Positions 23,519-32,106 of a DNA stretch of 32,134 nt are shown here, in pieces; position 1 is the first letter of the stretch; the number at the start of each line of letters is the position of its first letter. The notes beneath the pieces are model-generated. The model did not search any database and was not told the DNA's origin. It was given only the letters and a program-made list of their open reading frames with translations. A program made the translations under genes and the position numbers. Source of the DNA: Alphaproteobacteria bacterium (GTDB taxonomy: Bacteria; Pseudomonadota; Alphaproteobacteria; CAAGCB01; CAG-977); the NCBI GenBank assembly GCA_017539865.1, contig JAFYCE010000109.1, forward strand, positions 1 through 32,134. The letters run 5' to 3'.

Positions 23519-24202
23519 TTAAAAATCCAAGTTCCCGTAATGAGCCGCCGGCAGTACCCCCGGAATCCTGTCCGTCAGCAAGCCTCTGAAAGACGGGCGG
23601 GATTTGACGCGGGCATACCAGTTTTTGGTTTCTTCAAAGCATGCCGTACCGTTATCCGATTTATCCCAAGGGACTTCGCCGATATAGTCCAGAACGGAAA
23701 TTTGAGCCGCCGCCGCAAAATCCGCCATGGTAAAGGCTTCCCCCGCCAGCCAGTTGCGCTGTTTCAAAAGCCATTCCGTGTAGTTCATATGTCCGAGGAT
23801 GTTAAGCTTTCCGGCGCGAATGGCATCCGAATCCGGCGTTCCGCCGTTCAGCCGTTTTAAAATCTTTTCTCCGGCCAGATAAACGGTGACTTCTTTATAA
23901 AATTTTTCGTCGAACCAATCGCATAATCTGCGGACTTCCGCTTTGTCACGGGCATAGGCGCCAAACAAAGGACGCGATGTGATTTCATCAATGTATTCGC
24001 AAATCGGACGGTGACCGCACAGAATGTGACCGTCCGGTTCTTCCAAAACGGGAATGTCGCCCGCCGGATTCTTTGCCAGAAAATCAGGACGGATTTTCCA
24101 CGGTTCTTCCGTCTTGGCCGTGAATTCCAGCCCTTTTTCAGCCAGCATCAGACGCACTTTGCGGCAGAAGGGATCGGCAGGATGATGGTACAGCGTATAC
24201 AT
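23519..24202 (-). CDS. Glutathione S-transferase family protein
   Basis: The 227-residue product has an N-terminal thioredoxin-like domain (MYTLYHHPADPFCRKVRLML, then NPAGDIPVLEEPDG with the cis-proline, and the SNAIL-like LCGHRPICEYID). An all-helical C-terminal domain follows, with the N-capping motif FTMADFAAAAQISVLDY. The PFCRKV segment with a cysteine near the N-terminus is typical of bacterial GSTs with thiol chemistry. The substrate is unknown. It is the first gene of a likely operon with the lipoprotein and the glycosyltransferase, and is divergent from uppP. Confidence 0.88.
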   Translation of the reverse strand: MYTLYHHPADPFCRKVRLMLAEKGLEFTAKTEEPWKIRPDFLAKNPAGDIPVLEEPDGHILCGHRPICEYIDEITSRPLFGAYARDKAEVRRLCDWFDEKFYKEVTVYLAGEKILKRLNGGTPDSDAIRAGKLNILGHMNYTEWLLKQRNWLAGEAFTMADFAAAAQISVLDYIGEVPWDKSDNGTACFEETKNWYARVKSRPSFRGLLTDRIPGVLPAAHYGNLDF

Positions 24203-24320
24203 TTCACAGTAGTTCCTGAAAAAATAAAATACTTTATATTCTTAACAGGAATTAGTTTATCACTTGTAAATTTTGAAAAAAAACTTCACAGTAGCAGCAT
24301 TAAAAAACGGGAGGCTTTTC

Positions 24321-25115
24321 ATGTTGCAAACAATCATTTTGGCTTTGGTGCAAAGCGCAACGGAATTTTTGCCGGTCAGCTCGTCCGGCCATTTGATCTT
24401 GGTGCCGCGTCTGCTGCATTGGGCGGATCAGGGCTTGGTGATGGATATCGCGCTGCACGTCGGGACGCTGTTTTCCGTTTTGATTTATTTTCGCCGTGAC
24501 GTCAGGGCGGCCGTTTGCGGCATTATTGACGTTTTAAAAAGAAATTTCCGGACATCTCAGGCGTTGTTCGTTTTAAAGCTGGCCGTTTCCTGTCTGCCCG
24601 TTTTTATCGTCGGGGCGTTATGCCACGGCTATATTTCCGAACATTTCAGAAGCCCGAAGATTATTGCAACAACGGCAATCGTTTTCGGGATTTTACTTTA
24701 TCTCGCCGATAAAAAAGGAAAAAGTGAAAAAACAGTTGAAACGTTGAGTTTTAAAAATGCTTTTTTGATCGGGGCGGCGCAAACGCTGGCTTTGATTCCG
24801 GGGGTCAGCCGGTCGGGCATTACCATGACGGCGGCGCGGCTGCTGAATGTCGGACGGGAGGAGGCCGCCCGTTTTTCAATGCTGTTGTCCATTCCGACGA
24901 TTGGTGCGGCCGGCGGTTTGGGAATGTTGGAAATTCTGACGGGAACCGGCGGTTCGGAGCAGGCGGGCGTCATGGTCGCCTTGGGGATGTTCATCGCTTT
25001 TGTCGGCGGTTTGGCGGCGATCGGTTTTTTGATGAAGTGGCTGAAAACGTCTTCTTTCGCCGTTTTTGCAATTTACCGCATTTTGCTGGGTGTGTTTCTT
25101 TTTTATCTTTTTTGA
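24321..25115 (+). CDS. uppP: Undecaprenyl-diphosphatase UppP (BacA)
   Basis: Membrane enzyme that removes a phosphate from undecaprenyl diphosphate and so recycles the lipid carrier for peptidoglycan and LPS O-antigen. The first catalytic motif is QSATEFLPVSSSGHLIL (about 11-27) and the second is PGVSRSGITMTAARLL with the active arginine. Seven or eight hydrophobic segments make up the rest. The frame extends 16 codons upstream, but the ATG at 24321 has GGGAGG at 6-nt spacing and gives the family start MLQTIILALVQ. Length is 264 residues, normal. Confidence 0.95.
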   Translation: MLQTIILALVQSATEFLPVSSSGHLILVPRLLHWADQGLVMDIALHVGTLFSVLIYFRRDVRAAVCGIIDVLKRNFRTSQALFVLKLAVSCLPVFIVGALCHGYISEHFRSPKIIATTAIVFGILLYLADKKGKSEKTVETLSFKNAFLIGAAQTLALIPGVSRSGITMTAARLLNVGREEAARFSMLLSIPTIGAAGGLGMLEILTGTGGSEQAGVMVALGMFIAFVGGLAAIGFLMKWLKTSSFAVFAIYRILLGVFLFYLF

Positions 25116-25123
25116 TTTTTTTG

Positions 25124-25152
25124 TTGACGAACGTTTCCGTTCGTAATAAAAA
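25124..25152 (+). promoter_or_regulatory. Possible promoter of tRNA-Leu
   Basis: TTGACG (25124-25129) and TAAAAA (25147-25152) are 17 nt apart. A perfect inverted repeat, ACGAACG and CGTTCGT, lies at 25128-25145, between the two elements. Confidence 0.45.
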
Positions 25153-25171
25153 GCAACCGATGGCTTGTTTT

Positions 25172-25258
25172 GCCCAAATGGCGGAATTGGTAGACGCGCT
25201 AGCTTCAGGTGCTAGTACTCGCAAGGGTGTGTAGGTTCGAGTCCTATTTTGGGCACCA
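25172..25258 (+). tRNA. tRNA-Leu, anticodon CAG
   Basis: The 87-nt gene includes CCA. The acceptor stem pairs GCCCAAA (25172-25178) with TTTGGGC (25248-25254). The anticodon stem CTAGC/GCTAG encloses TTCAGGT, giving anticodon CAG. The long variable arm and GGTTCGAGTCC T-arm are typical of leucine tRNA. CCA is encoded. Confidence 0.96.
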
Positions 25259-25276
25259 AGACAAGTTCTGAAAGGC

Positions 25277-25304
25277 AAAGGGGCGGTGAAGCCCCTTTCT
25301 TTTT
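25277..25304 (+). terminator. Terminator after tRNA-Leu
   Basis: AAAGGGGC (25277-25284) pairs with GCCCCTTT (25291-25298) around a 6-nt loop, followed by CTTTTT. It separates tRNA-Leu from the RNase D gene. Confidence 0.9.
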
Positions 25305-25321
25305 GATATAAAGAGGAAAAA

Positions 25322-25936
25322 ATGCCGCAAATTTATTTCCATGAGGGCGATTTGCCCGCTTCCGTTCATTTTTCCGGCAGTGTCGCCGTTGATACCGAAA
25401 CTATGGGATTGGAGCTGCATCGCGACCGGTTGTGTCTGGTTCAGTTGGGCGACGGAAAAGGAAACTGTCATATCGTCCGGTTCAAAAAAGGACAGTATGA
25501 CGCGCCGAATTTAAAGGCATTGTTGACGGATTCCTCCGTTTTAAAGATTTTTCAGTATGCCCGTTTCGATGTCGCCGCTCTGTATTTGTATTTAGGCGTT
25601 TTATGCGCGCCCGTCTATTGCACGAAAATAGCGTCAAAAATAGCGCGGACGAACGCGCCTTCCCACAGCTTGAAAGCTTTATGTCAGACGTTGTTGGGGG
25701 TCGAATTGGAAAAAGAGCAGCAATGTTCCGACTGGGGGGCGGAGGATTTAAACGAAGAACAGTTGAAATATGCCGCCAATGATGTGCTATACTTACACGC
25801 GTTGAAAGAAAAACTGGACGTTTTGCTGGTACGCGAAGGACGGACGGCTTACGCACAGTCGTGCTTCGATTTCTTGCCGCATGTCGGAGAGATGGACGTC
25901 GCCGGCTTTAACTGCGAAAACGTGTTTACCCACTAA
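25322..25936 (+). CDS. rnd: Ribonuclease D-type 3'-5' exonuclease (short form)
   Basis: DEDDy-family exonuclease of 204 residues that trims RNA 3' ends. The three Exo motifs are visible: VAVDTETMGL (D24, E26), FQYARFDVAAL, and YAANDVLYLHAL with tyrosine and aspartate. The HRDC domains of E. coli RNase D are absent. This short form is usual in alphaproteobacteria and often sits next to the Kdo/LPS genes. The ATG has AGAGGA upstream. kdsD follows after 15 nt, suggesting co-transcription. Confidence 0.9.
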   Translation: MPQIYFHEGDLPASVHFSGSVAVDTETMGLELHRDRLCLVQLGDGKGNCHIVRFKKGQYDAPNLKALLTDSSVLKIFQYARFDVAALYLYLGVLCAPVYCTKIASKIARTNAPSHSLKALCQTLLGVELEKEQQCSDWGAEDLNEEQLKYAANDVLYLHALKEKLDVLLVREGRTAYAQSCFDFLPHVGEMDVAGFNCENVFTH

Positions 25937-25951
25937 CGGATAGGATTTTTT

Positions 25952-26920
25952 ATGCTGACTTCTGCCGAAATTTTGGAAAGTGCCCGTCATACGCTGGATT
26001 TGGAAAGTGATTCTTTAAAGCTTTTGTCAAACAGTATTGACGATTCGTTCGTTAAGGCCGTGAACGCGGTCAACCAAGCAAAAGGGCGGGTCATCGTTAC
26101 CGGTATGGGCAAAAGCGGTCATGTCGGCAGAAAGATTGCGGCGTCTTTGGCCTCTTTGGGGACAACGGCGTATTTCGTTCACCCCGGCGAAGCCAGTCAC
26201 GGCGATTTGGGGATGATTGAACCGGAAGACATCGTCCTTGCCTTGTCTAATTCGGGCGAAGCCCCCGAATTGGGCGACATCATCGCGTTTTGTCGCCGCT
26301 TCGGCATCAAACTGATCGGTATGACGGGACGGCGCGACAGCTCTTTGGGGCGTCAGTCGGATATTGTTTTATGTTTGCCGCCGATTCATGAAGCCTGCCC
26401 GTTCGATATGGCTCCGACGACGTCGACAACACTGATGATGGCTTTGGGCGATGCTTTGGCTATCGCTTTGCTGAAGCTTCATAATTTTTCCAAAGATCAG
26501 TATAAACTGCGTCATCCGGGCGGAAAGCTCGGCAAAATGATGCTGACGGTTGCGGATTTGATGCATTCGGGCAACGAAATGCCGTTGGTCGCTCCCGACA
26601 TGGATATGGCGAAAGCTTTGGTGGAAATGAGCGAAAAAGGGTTCGGCTGTTTGGGCGTCGTTGATAAAGACGGCGATTTTATGGGGGTGTTTACCGACGG
26701 TGACTTGCGCCGTTCGATGGCTCCCGATTTGTTGACAAAAAAAATTCAGGACGTTATGACCCGTTCGCCGAAAACAACGACTTCGGATACTTTGGCGATT
26801 GACGCTTTGCGTGTTATGAACACAACGGGTAAGGGAATTACGAGTTTATTCGTTCTGGACGGGAAAAAGCCTGTCGGTTTGTTGCACATGCATGACTGCT
26901 TGCGTGCCGGAGTGGCTTGA
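25952..26920 (+). CDS. kdsD: D-arabinose-5-phosphate isomerase KdsD (KpsF family)
   Basis: Converts ribulose-5-phosphate to arabinose-5-phosphate, the first step to Kdo for the LPS inner core. An N-terminal SIS domain includes VTGMGKSGHVGRKIAASLAS and HPGEASHGDLGMI (about 50-95). Two C-terminal CBS domains follow (about 205-320), with VMTRSPKTTTSDTLAIDALRVM in the second. Length is 322 residues, normal. Its TGA overlaps the lptC ATG by one base, so the LPS block is translationally coupled. Confidence 0.94.
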   Translation: MLTSAEILESARHTLDLESDSLKLLSNSIDDSFVKAVNAVNQAKGRVIVTGMGKSGHVGRKIAASLASLGTTAYFVHPGEASHGDLGMIEPEDIVLALSNSGEAPELGDIIAFCRRFGIKLIGMTGRRDSSLGRQSDIVLCLPPIHEACPFDMAPTTSTTLMMALGDALAIALLKLHNFSKDQYKLRHPGGKLGKMMLTVADLMHSGNEMPLVAPDMDMAKALVEMSEKGFGCLGVVDKDGDFMGVFTDGDLRRSMAPDLLTKKIQDVMTRSPKTTTSDTLAIDALRVMNTTGKGITSLFVLDGKKPVGLLHMHDCLRAGVA

Positions 26921-27615
26921 TGACGCAGAAGGTTGTCGATCTGAGCAATGTCAAATGGGGAAAAAACCAGACCAGCGGTGCGGCCGATTGGCAGCGCCGT
27001 CAAAGAAAAAGGATGCGCTATCACAGCCGTCTGGTCGTTTCTTTAAAAGTGCTTTTTCCCAGTTTGGCGGCGGTGATGATCGGCTTGGTCATTGCTTGGC
27101 CGCAAATGAAAGCCCAACAGGAAGATACTGTTTCTTTGCTGACTTCCGAAACGGAACAAACGAGCATTCCCAACGATCAGGTTATGACAAATCCCCGATT
27201 CTTTACGGTTGATGAAAAAAAAGAACCGTTTAACCTGACGGCGGACAAAGCTTTTGAATTGCCGGGGGCGGAACGCCGCATTCAACTGGAATCGATCAAG
27301 GCGGATATTCTGAAACAAGGCGACCGCTGGATTGCCGTGGATGCACGGACGGGCATTTATTCTCAGGCCGAAGACACGATGGAATTGCTTGAACAAGTCA
27401 ATCTGTACACGCAGAACGGCGAGGAAATGGAAACGACACAAGCGTTGATTAATATGAAAAATCGGGATATTGTCGGAAAATGCGAAGTGTTTTTACGGTC
27501 ATCCGTCGGACATGTCAGAGCGGCGGAAGGCTTTTCGGTGACGCAGGACGGAACGGTCGTCCGGCTGACGGGAAAAACGCGTGCGGTCTTTTATCCCGAA
27601 AATGAGGAAAAATAA
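26920..27615 (+). CDS. lptC: LPS export protein LptC
   Basis: LptC is a bitopic inner-membrane protein that passes lipopolysaccharide from the LptBFG transporter to periplasmic LptA. The 231-residue product has an arginine-rich cytoplasmic start and one membrane segment (about 39-58, VLFPSLAAVMIGLVIAW). A periplasmic beta-jellyroll-like domain follows. Sequence conservation of LptC is low. The call rests on the topology, the domain pattern (FNLTADKAFEL, RTGIYSQAEDTMELLEQV, VRAAEGFSVTQDG) and the position between kdsD and lptA. Confidence 0.88.
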   Translation: MTQKVVDLSNVKWGKNQTSGAADWQRRQRKRMRYHSRLVVSLKVLFPSLAAVMIGLVIAWPQMKAQQEDTVSLLTSETEQTSIPNDQVMTNPRFFTVDEKKEPFNLTADKAFELPGAERRIQLESIKADILKQGDRWIAVDARTGIYSQAEDTMELLEQVNLYTQNGEEMETTQALINMKNRDIVGKCEVFLRSSVGHVRAAEGFSVTQDGTVVRLTGKTRAVFYPENEEK

Positions 27616-27616
27616 A

Positions 27617-28570
27617 ATGCGGCGTTGTTTGAAACTGTTTTTGATTGTTTTTTGTATTTCATCCGTCGTTGCCACGGATGTTTTCGCCGTTGCCGCCGGA
27701 AAAGAGGGAAAACGGCCGCGCGCTGCAAAACAAGCGGAAAAAAAACAGCAGGTCGTTTTGACTTCCGACGGCGGTTTGGAATGGAATTCGGTTAAAAAGA
27801 CGCTGACAGCGGAAAAAAAAGCATTGGTCGTTCGCGGCAATACGGCGATGGGAGCCGATAAAATCGTCGCTTATTACAGGGATGCCGCTAACGGCAAAGA
27901 CAGTGACGTTTATTTGGTCAAAGCTTTCGGAAACATTATCATTACGACACCGAAGCAAACGGCATATGCTGATACGGCGGTTTATGAAATCGAAAGATCG
28001 GTAATCATTCTTAAAGGAAATCCGGTTAAGCTGTTAGCAGGTCAGGAACAGATGACGGCTGAAATTTTGGAGCTGTGGCAAAACGAGGATATGGCTGTTG
28101 CCCGCCAAAACGTTACAGCGCAAAAGGACGCCCGACGTCTGGAGGCCGATATCGTCAAGGCCTACTTTGTCAAACGGGGAAGCACATCGCAAATTGAACG
28201 TTTTGAAGCTGAAAGCAACGTCACGATTATAAGTGACAAGGAAAAAGTTCAAGGAGATACGGGCGTTTATCTGGTTGACAAGGAAACGGCAACGTTGCAG
28301 GGAAATGTCAAAATTTCTCAGGGAAATAATTTTATTGTCGGCGAAGTCGCTGATATAAATATGAAAACCGGCGTCAGTCGCTTGCAAATGTTGTCGGAAA
28401 AGGGTAAGAACAAAGGGCAGGTGCATGGCGTTTTTGTTCAGGGCGATAAGAAGGGCGGAAAAAATGTTCCGGCTGAAAAAGTGAAAGCGCCGGCGGCAGT
28501 AAAGGAAGAAACAAGTGATGGACAAGAAGCAAATGAAAAACTCCTCAGCTCCTCAAATGAAGGAGAATGA
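27617..28570 (+). CDS. lptA: LPS transport periplasmic protein LptA
   Basis: LptA forms the periplasmic bridge of the LPS transport machine. The 317-residue product has a signal peptide ([20 protein letters not shown], cleaved near VFA). It then has an OstA-type beta-sandwich region with repeats of the kind [40 protein letters not shown] and [20 protein letters not shown]. It is considerably longer than E. coli LptA because of a basic N-terminal linker and a lysine-rich tail after about residue 255. An alternative ATG at 27602 overlaps lptC. The 3' end overlaps lptB by 53 nt. Confidence 0.88.
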   Translation: MRRCLKLFLIVFCISSVVATDVFAVAAGKEGKRPRAAKQAEKKQQVVLTSDGGLEWNSVKKTLTAEKKALVVRGNTAMGADKIVAYYRDAANGKDSDVYLVKAFGNIIITTPKQTAYADTAVYEIERSVIILKGNPVKLLAGQEQMTAEILELWQNEDMAVARQNVTAQKDARRLEADIVKAYFVKRGSTSQIERFEAESNVTIISDKEKVQGDTGVYLVDKETATLQGNVKISQGNNFIVGEVADINMKTGVSRLQMLSEKGKNKGQVHGVFVQGDKKGGKNVPAEKVKAPAAVKEETSDGQEANEKLLSSSNEGE

Positions 28571-29318
28571 TGCGCCGCGCTTGGCTTCTTCAACGGAAAT
28601 GGGGCTGCGGGCAAAGGGGCTGTCCAAAGCGTATAAAAAACGCCCTGTTTTAAGAAATGTTTCTTTTAAAGTGGATCGCGGCGAAGCTGTCGGGTTGTTA
28701 GGTCCCAACGGAGCGGGAAAAACGACATCCTTTTATTGTATTACGGGATTGATTACGCCCGATTCCGGCACGGTGACCGTTGACGGTATAGACGTGACCT
28801 CTTTGCCGATGTATCGGCGCGCCCGTCTGGGAATCGGTTATTTGCCGCAGGAAGCATCCATTTTCCGCAGTTTGAATGTCGAAAACAATATTCGTGCAAT
28901 TTTGGAAGTCGTCGAGCCGCGTTGGGACAGACGCGAGGAATTGTTGGAAGAATTATTGAACGAATTTTCGATCTCTCATTTACGCCGCGCGCCGGCTTTG
29001 GCTTTGTCGGGCGGTGAGCGGCGGCGTGTGGAAATCGCGCGTGCATTAGCGTCTTCCCCGTCTTTTATTTTGCTGGATGAACCGCTGGCGGGAATCGATC
29101 CGATTTCAGTCGGGGAAATCAGAGATTTGGTGTCTCATTTAAAACATCGCGGCATCGGCGTTTTGATTACGGATCATAATGTCCGTGAAACATTGGATAT
29201 TATCGATCGCGCTTATATTTTGCACGACGGTGTCGTGCTGATGGAAGGCGATCCGCAGGATGTCGTTCGTCATGAAGACGTTCGCCGCGTTTATCTGGGT
29301 GAAAAATTCGCGTTGTAA
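28518..29318 (+). CDS. lptB: LPS export ABC transporter ATP-binding protein LptB
   Basis: LptB is the ATPase that drives LPS extraction from the inner membrane with LptF and LptG. The 266-residue product has Walker A GPNGAGKT (62-69), Q-loop YLPQEASIF, signature [15 protein letters not shown], Walker [13 protein letters not shown] and the switch histidine in ITDHNV. An N-terminal extension of about 27 residues precedes the usual LptB start. An ATG at 28599 ([14 protein letters not shown]) would give the canonical length. The ATG at 28518 has an AAGGAAGA upstream. The gene overlaps lptA. lptF and lptG are not in the window. Confidence 0.95.
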   Translation: MDKKQMKNSSAPQMKENDAPRLASSTEMGLRAKGLSKAYKKRPVLRNVSFKVDRGEAVGLLGPNGAGKTTSFYCITGLITPDSGTVTVDGIDVTSLPMYRRARLGIGYLPQEASIFRSLNVENNIRAILEVVEPRWDRREELLEELLNEFSISHLRRAPALALSGGERRRVEIARALASSPSFILLDEPLAGIDPISVGEIRDLVSHLKHRGIGVLITDHNVRETLDIIDRAYILHDGVVLMEGDPQDVVRHEDVRRVYLGEKFAL

Positions 29319-29343
29319 ACGATCGGAGGGGAGGGGATGGAAA

Positions 29344-30837
29344 ATGTCCTTGACGCCTCGTCTGGACTTACGCCAAACACAAACGGTAACAATGACGCCG
29401 CGCCTGCAGCAGGCGATACGGTTGTTGCAAATGTCGGCGTTGGAGCTGGAAACGGCGGTCGCGGAAGAGCTGGAAAAAAACCCCTTTTTGGAGCGCGAGG
29501 GCGATACGGTCGAAACGGACAATCCCGAACCGTCTGAATTTTCGGAATTCGAAGGACGCGAAGAGCTGAAATCGTTATTTGATTCCGCCGGACAGGAAGA
29601 GGGGCCGCCAGATACGAACGATATCCCGACGGAGGACAGCTTTTACGAACAGGCGGTCGATACGGCCGAAGATTTCGGATATTCATCGGATTTTTCGGCG
29701 GATCCGTGGTCGGGAACGGGAGCAAAAGGCGAAACCGACGATCATTTTTCCGCTGTGGATTTATGCGCGTCAAAGCCGTTGTCTTTTTATGATTCGCTGA
29801 CCCGACAAATCAACATGGCTTTTCACGAAAGGAAAGACCGTGATTTAGCTCTTTCTTTGCTGGATAAGCTGGATGAGAACGGTTATTTGCCGGCGGAAGC
29901 GTGTACACCGTCCGTCGAAAGAATCCTGCCGGTTTTGCAGGGACTTTCCCCGACGGGGATATTCGCCCGTTCTTTATCGGAATGTCTGGCTTTGCAGTTG
30001 AAAGAGCGGGACAGATGCGATCCGGCGATGGTAATCATGTTGGAAAATCTGGAACTGATCGCGCAGAGGGAATACAAAAAGCTGTCGAAATTATGCGGTG
30101 TCGACGAAGAGGATATCGCCGACATGATTGCGGAAATCAGGCAGCTGAATCCGCGGCCGGCATCGGCCTTGATGCAGGAAACACCAAGTGTTCTGATTCC
30201 CGATATTCTTTTAAGACGGGATAAATTCGGCCGGTTCGTCGTTGAATTGAATCAGGCGGTTTTGCCGCGTGTTTTGATCAATCAGACCTATGTTGCCGAA
30301 ATATCCGCCGCAGGGCGCGGAAACAAAGCTGCGGGAAAATTCGTATCCGAACATCTTTCTTCCGCAAATTTTTTAATCAAGGCTTTGAATCAGCGGGCGG
30401 AAACGATTTTAAAAGTCGCGACTGAAATCGTCGAAAGGCAAAAGGATTTTTTCATTGACGGTGAAAAAGCGTTAAAACCGATGGTTCTGAAAGATGTCGC
30501 CGAAGCCCTCGGAATGCATGAAAGCACCGTCAGTCGGGTGACGGTCAATAAATATATCGCCTGCCAGAGAGGGATATTCGAACTGAAATATTTCTTTTCC
30601 CAAGGATTGGAAAGCCGTACCGGCGATGATTTAGTTTCGGCTCAGGCCGTCAAACGCCGGATTAAAGAGCTGATAGAAGCGGAAAAGAAAGAAAACATTT
30701 TATCGGATGAGGCTTTGGTCTACCTTTTGAAACGGGAAAACATCGACATTGCGCGGCGAACCGTGGCCAAATACCGTGAAGCTATGGGAATCCCGACTTC
30801 CGCTCAAAGAAAACGGGATAAACGGCTGAAAGGCTGA
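29344..30837 (+). CDS. rpoN: RNA polymerase sigma-54 factor RpoN
   Basis: Alternative sigma factor that needs an AAA+ enhancer-binding protein for open-complex formation. The 497-residue product has the activator-interacting region MTPRLQQAIRLLQMSALELE (about 17-36), an acidic region II, the core-binding domain, and the helix-turn-helix ALGMHESTVSRVTVNKY. The C-terminal RpoN box ARRTVAKYRE is at about 470-479. The frame is open further upstream to 29260. The ATG at 29344 is chosen for its GGAGGGGATGG leader and the family start MSLTPRLDLRQTQT. It sits 25 nt after lptB, the standard alphaproteobacterial arrangement. No enhancer-binding protein gene is in the window. Confidence 0.97.
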   Translation: MSLTPRLDLRQTQTVTMTPRLQQAIRLLQMSALELETAVAEELEKNPFLEREGDTVETDNPEPSEFSEFEGREELKSLFDSAGQEEGPPDTNDIPTEDSFYEQAVDTAEDFGYSSDFSADPWSGTGAKGETDDHFSAVDLCASKPLSFYDSLTRQINMAFHERKDRDLALSLLDKLDENGYLPAEACTPSVERILPVLQGLSPTGIFARSLSECLALQLKERDRCDPAMVIMLENLELIAQREYKKLSKLCGVDEEDIADMIAEIRQLNPRPASALMQETPSVLIPDILLRRDKFGRFVVELNQAVLPRVLINQTYVAEISAAGRGNKAAGKFVSEHLSSANFLIKALNQRAETILKVATEIVERQKDFFIDGEKALKPMVLKDVAEALGMHESTVSRVTVNKYIACQRGIFELKYFFSQGLESRTGDDLVSAQAVKRRIKELIEAEKKENILSDEALVYLLKRENIDIARRTVAKYREAMGIPTSAQRKRDKRLKG

Positions 30838-30864
30838 TTTTTTTGGGGGGCTTGAAACATTTAC

Positions 30865-30893
30865 TTGACTTACGGCGCGAGGGGGCGTACTTT
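30865..30893 (+). promoter_or_regulatory. Promoter of hpf-ptsN
   Basis: TTGACT (30865-30870) and TACTTT (30888-30893) are 17 nt apart. Two short overlapping hairpins, CGCC/GGCG (30896-30906) and GCGGT/ACCGC (30904-30920), follow in the leader and are mutually exclusive. The -10 is weak. Confidence 0.5.
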
Positions 30894-30954
30894 TTCGCCT
30901 TAGGCGGTAAAAAAAACCGCACAGGATTTAACTTTTAACAAATGAGAACGGCAC

Positions 30955-31515
30955 ATGAAAATTGCTATTACAGGTAAACAGATCGACATCGGCACCAGCT
31001 TGCGCACGTATGTTGAAGAACGCATAGAAAATACCTTGAAAAAGTATTTTGAAACGCCTTTGAACGCTTCCGTTGCTTTTTCGAAAGAAGGCAATCTCAT
31101 TAAGGCGGACATCTCCGCTCATCCGATGAGCAGTGTTTCCATTCAGGGATCTTCCGAAAACGCGGATGCTTATGCCGCTTTTGATGCGGCGAACGATCGT
31201 ATTGCCAAACAGTTGAAACGTTATAAAAAACGTTTGACAAGCCATAAAGCGACGGCGGAAACGGTCAATTTTGCCGTTATCGAACCGGAAAAGGAAGCCG
31301 AAGAGGATTCTTTGCCGCAGGATGAAGCCGCTCCTGTCGTTGTGGCTGAAATGCAGTCCGAACTGCCGTTGTGCACGGTCAGCGGCGCCGTCATGCGTAT
31401 GGATTTGGCCGATGTTCCGGCTTTGATGTTCAGAAATATCGCTCACGGCGGATTGAACATGGTCTATCGTCGCGCCGACGGAAATATCGGTTGGGTCGAT
31501 CCGCAGGCCAACTGA
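30955..31515 (+). CDS. hpf: Ribosome hibernation-promoting factor, long form
   Basis: Long HPF binds the 30S subunit and dimerises ribosomes into inactive 100S particles in slow-growing cells. The 186-residue product has an N-terminal S30Ae domain (about 1-100, MKIAITGKQIDIGTSLRTYV) and a C-terminal dimerisation domain (about 130-186, FRNIAHGGLNMVYRRADGNIGW). The two are joined by an acidic linker. The start is the ATG at 30955. Its place between rpoN and ptsN is the canonical rpoN-hpf-ptsN order. Confidence 0.95.
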   Translation: MKIAITGKQIDIGTSLRTYVEERIENTLKKYFETPLNASVAFSKEGNLIKADISAHPMSSVSIQGSSENADAYAAFDAANDRIAKQLKRYKKRLTSHKATAETVNFAVIEPEKEAEEDSLPQDEAAPVVVAEMQSELPLCTVSGAVMRMDLADVPALMFRNIAHGGLNMVYRRADGNIGWVDPQAN

Positions 31516-31534
31516 GAAATCTGAAGTCAGAAAA

Positions 31535-31990
31535 ATGCAAATTTCCGATTTGTTGACACCGGAAACAATTCTGCCTGACCTGAAAGCAACCAGTAAAAAA
31601 CAGGCTTTGCAGGAAATGGCTTCGTATGCCGCGTCGCAGCTGAATATCGAGGATCGCGCCATTCTGGACGTTTTACTGGAACGCGAACGCTTAGGGTCGA
31701 CCGGCGTCGGCGAAGGCGTCGCGATTCCCCACGGCAAATTGATTCGACTGAATAAGCTTTATTTGCTGTTTGCCAGATTGGCAAAGCCGATTCCCTTTGA
31801 TTCCGCGGACGGGCGTCCGGTCGATTTGATGTTTTTGTTGCTGACGCCCGAAAATGCGGGCGGGGATCATTTGACCGCTTTGGCAAAGGTTTCCCGTTTG
31901 CTGCATAATGAAAAGATGTGTTCTTTGTTGCGGGGCAGCGAAAGCGCCGAAGCAATATATTCGGCCATATTGGAAAGCGAATTGAATTGA
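31535..31990 (+). CDS. ptsN: Nitrogen-related PTS EIIA component PtsN
   Basis: EIIA-Ntr of the nitrogen phosphotransferase system, which relays a phosphate signal and regulates potassium transport, the phosphate response and other functions by protein contact. The 151-residue product carries the phosphorylation-site histidine H66 in GVAIPHGKL and the conserved RERLGSTGVGEGVA before it. It lies 19 nt after hpf. ptsP and ptsO partners are not in the window. A terminator closes the operon. Confidence 0.96.
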   Translation: MQISDLLTPETILPDLKATSKKQALQEMASYAASQLNIEDRAILDVLLERERLGSTGVGEGVAIPHGKLIRLNKLYLLFARLAKPIPFDSADGRPVDLMFLLLTPENAGGDHLTALAKVSRLLHNEKMCSLLRGSESAEAIYSAILESELN

Positions 31991-31997
31991 TGAAAAA

Positions 31998-32026
31998 CGG
32001 CCTGTGAAAGAACAGGCTGTTTTTTT
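31998..32026 (+). terminator. Terminator after ptsN
   Basis: CGGCCTGT (31998-32005) pairs with ACAGGCTG (32012-32019), one G-U pair, followed by seven T's. Confidence 0.9.
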
Positions 32027-32065
32027 ATGTCGGCATCGGATTTTTTATTTTTTTGCTTTTTTTTA

Positions 32066-32094
32066 TTGACTCCGGCGGATAAAAAAAGCATATT
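32066..32094 (+). promoter_or_regulatory. Promoter of the tRNA at the window end
   Basis: TTGACT (32066-32071) and CATATT (32089-32094) are 17 nt apart, 13 nt before the first base of the tRNA. Confidence 0.65.
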
Positions 32095-32106
32095 ACAGCC
32101 ATTCAC

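Noticed and set aside
30838-30954. Sigma-54 (-24/-12) promoter upstream of hpf
   Set aside because: No GG-N10-GC arrangement of the expected TGGCAC/TTGCA type; the sigma-70-like elements fit better.
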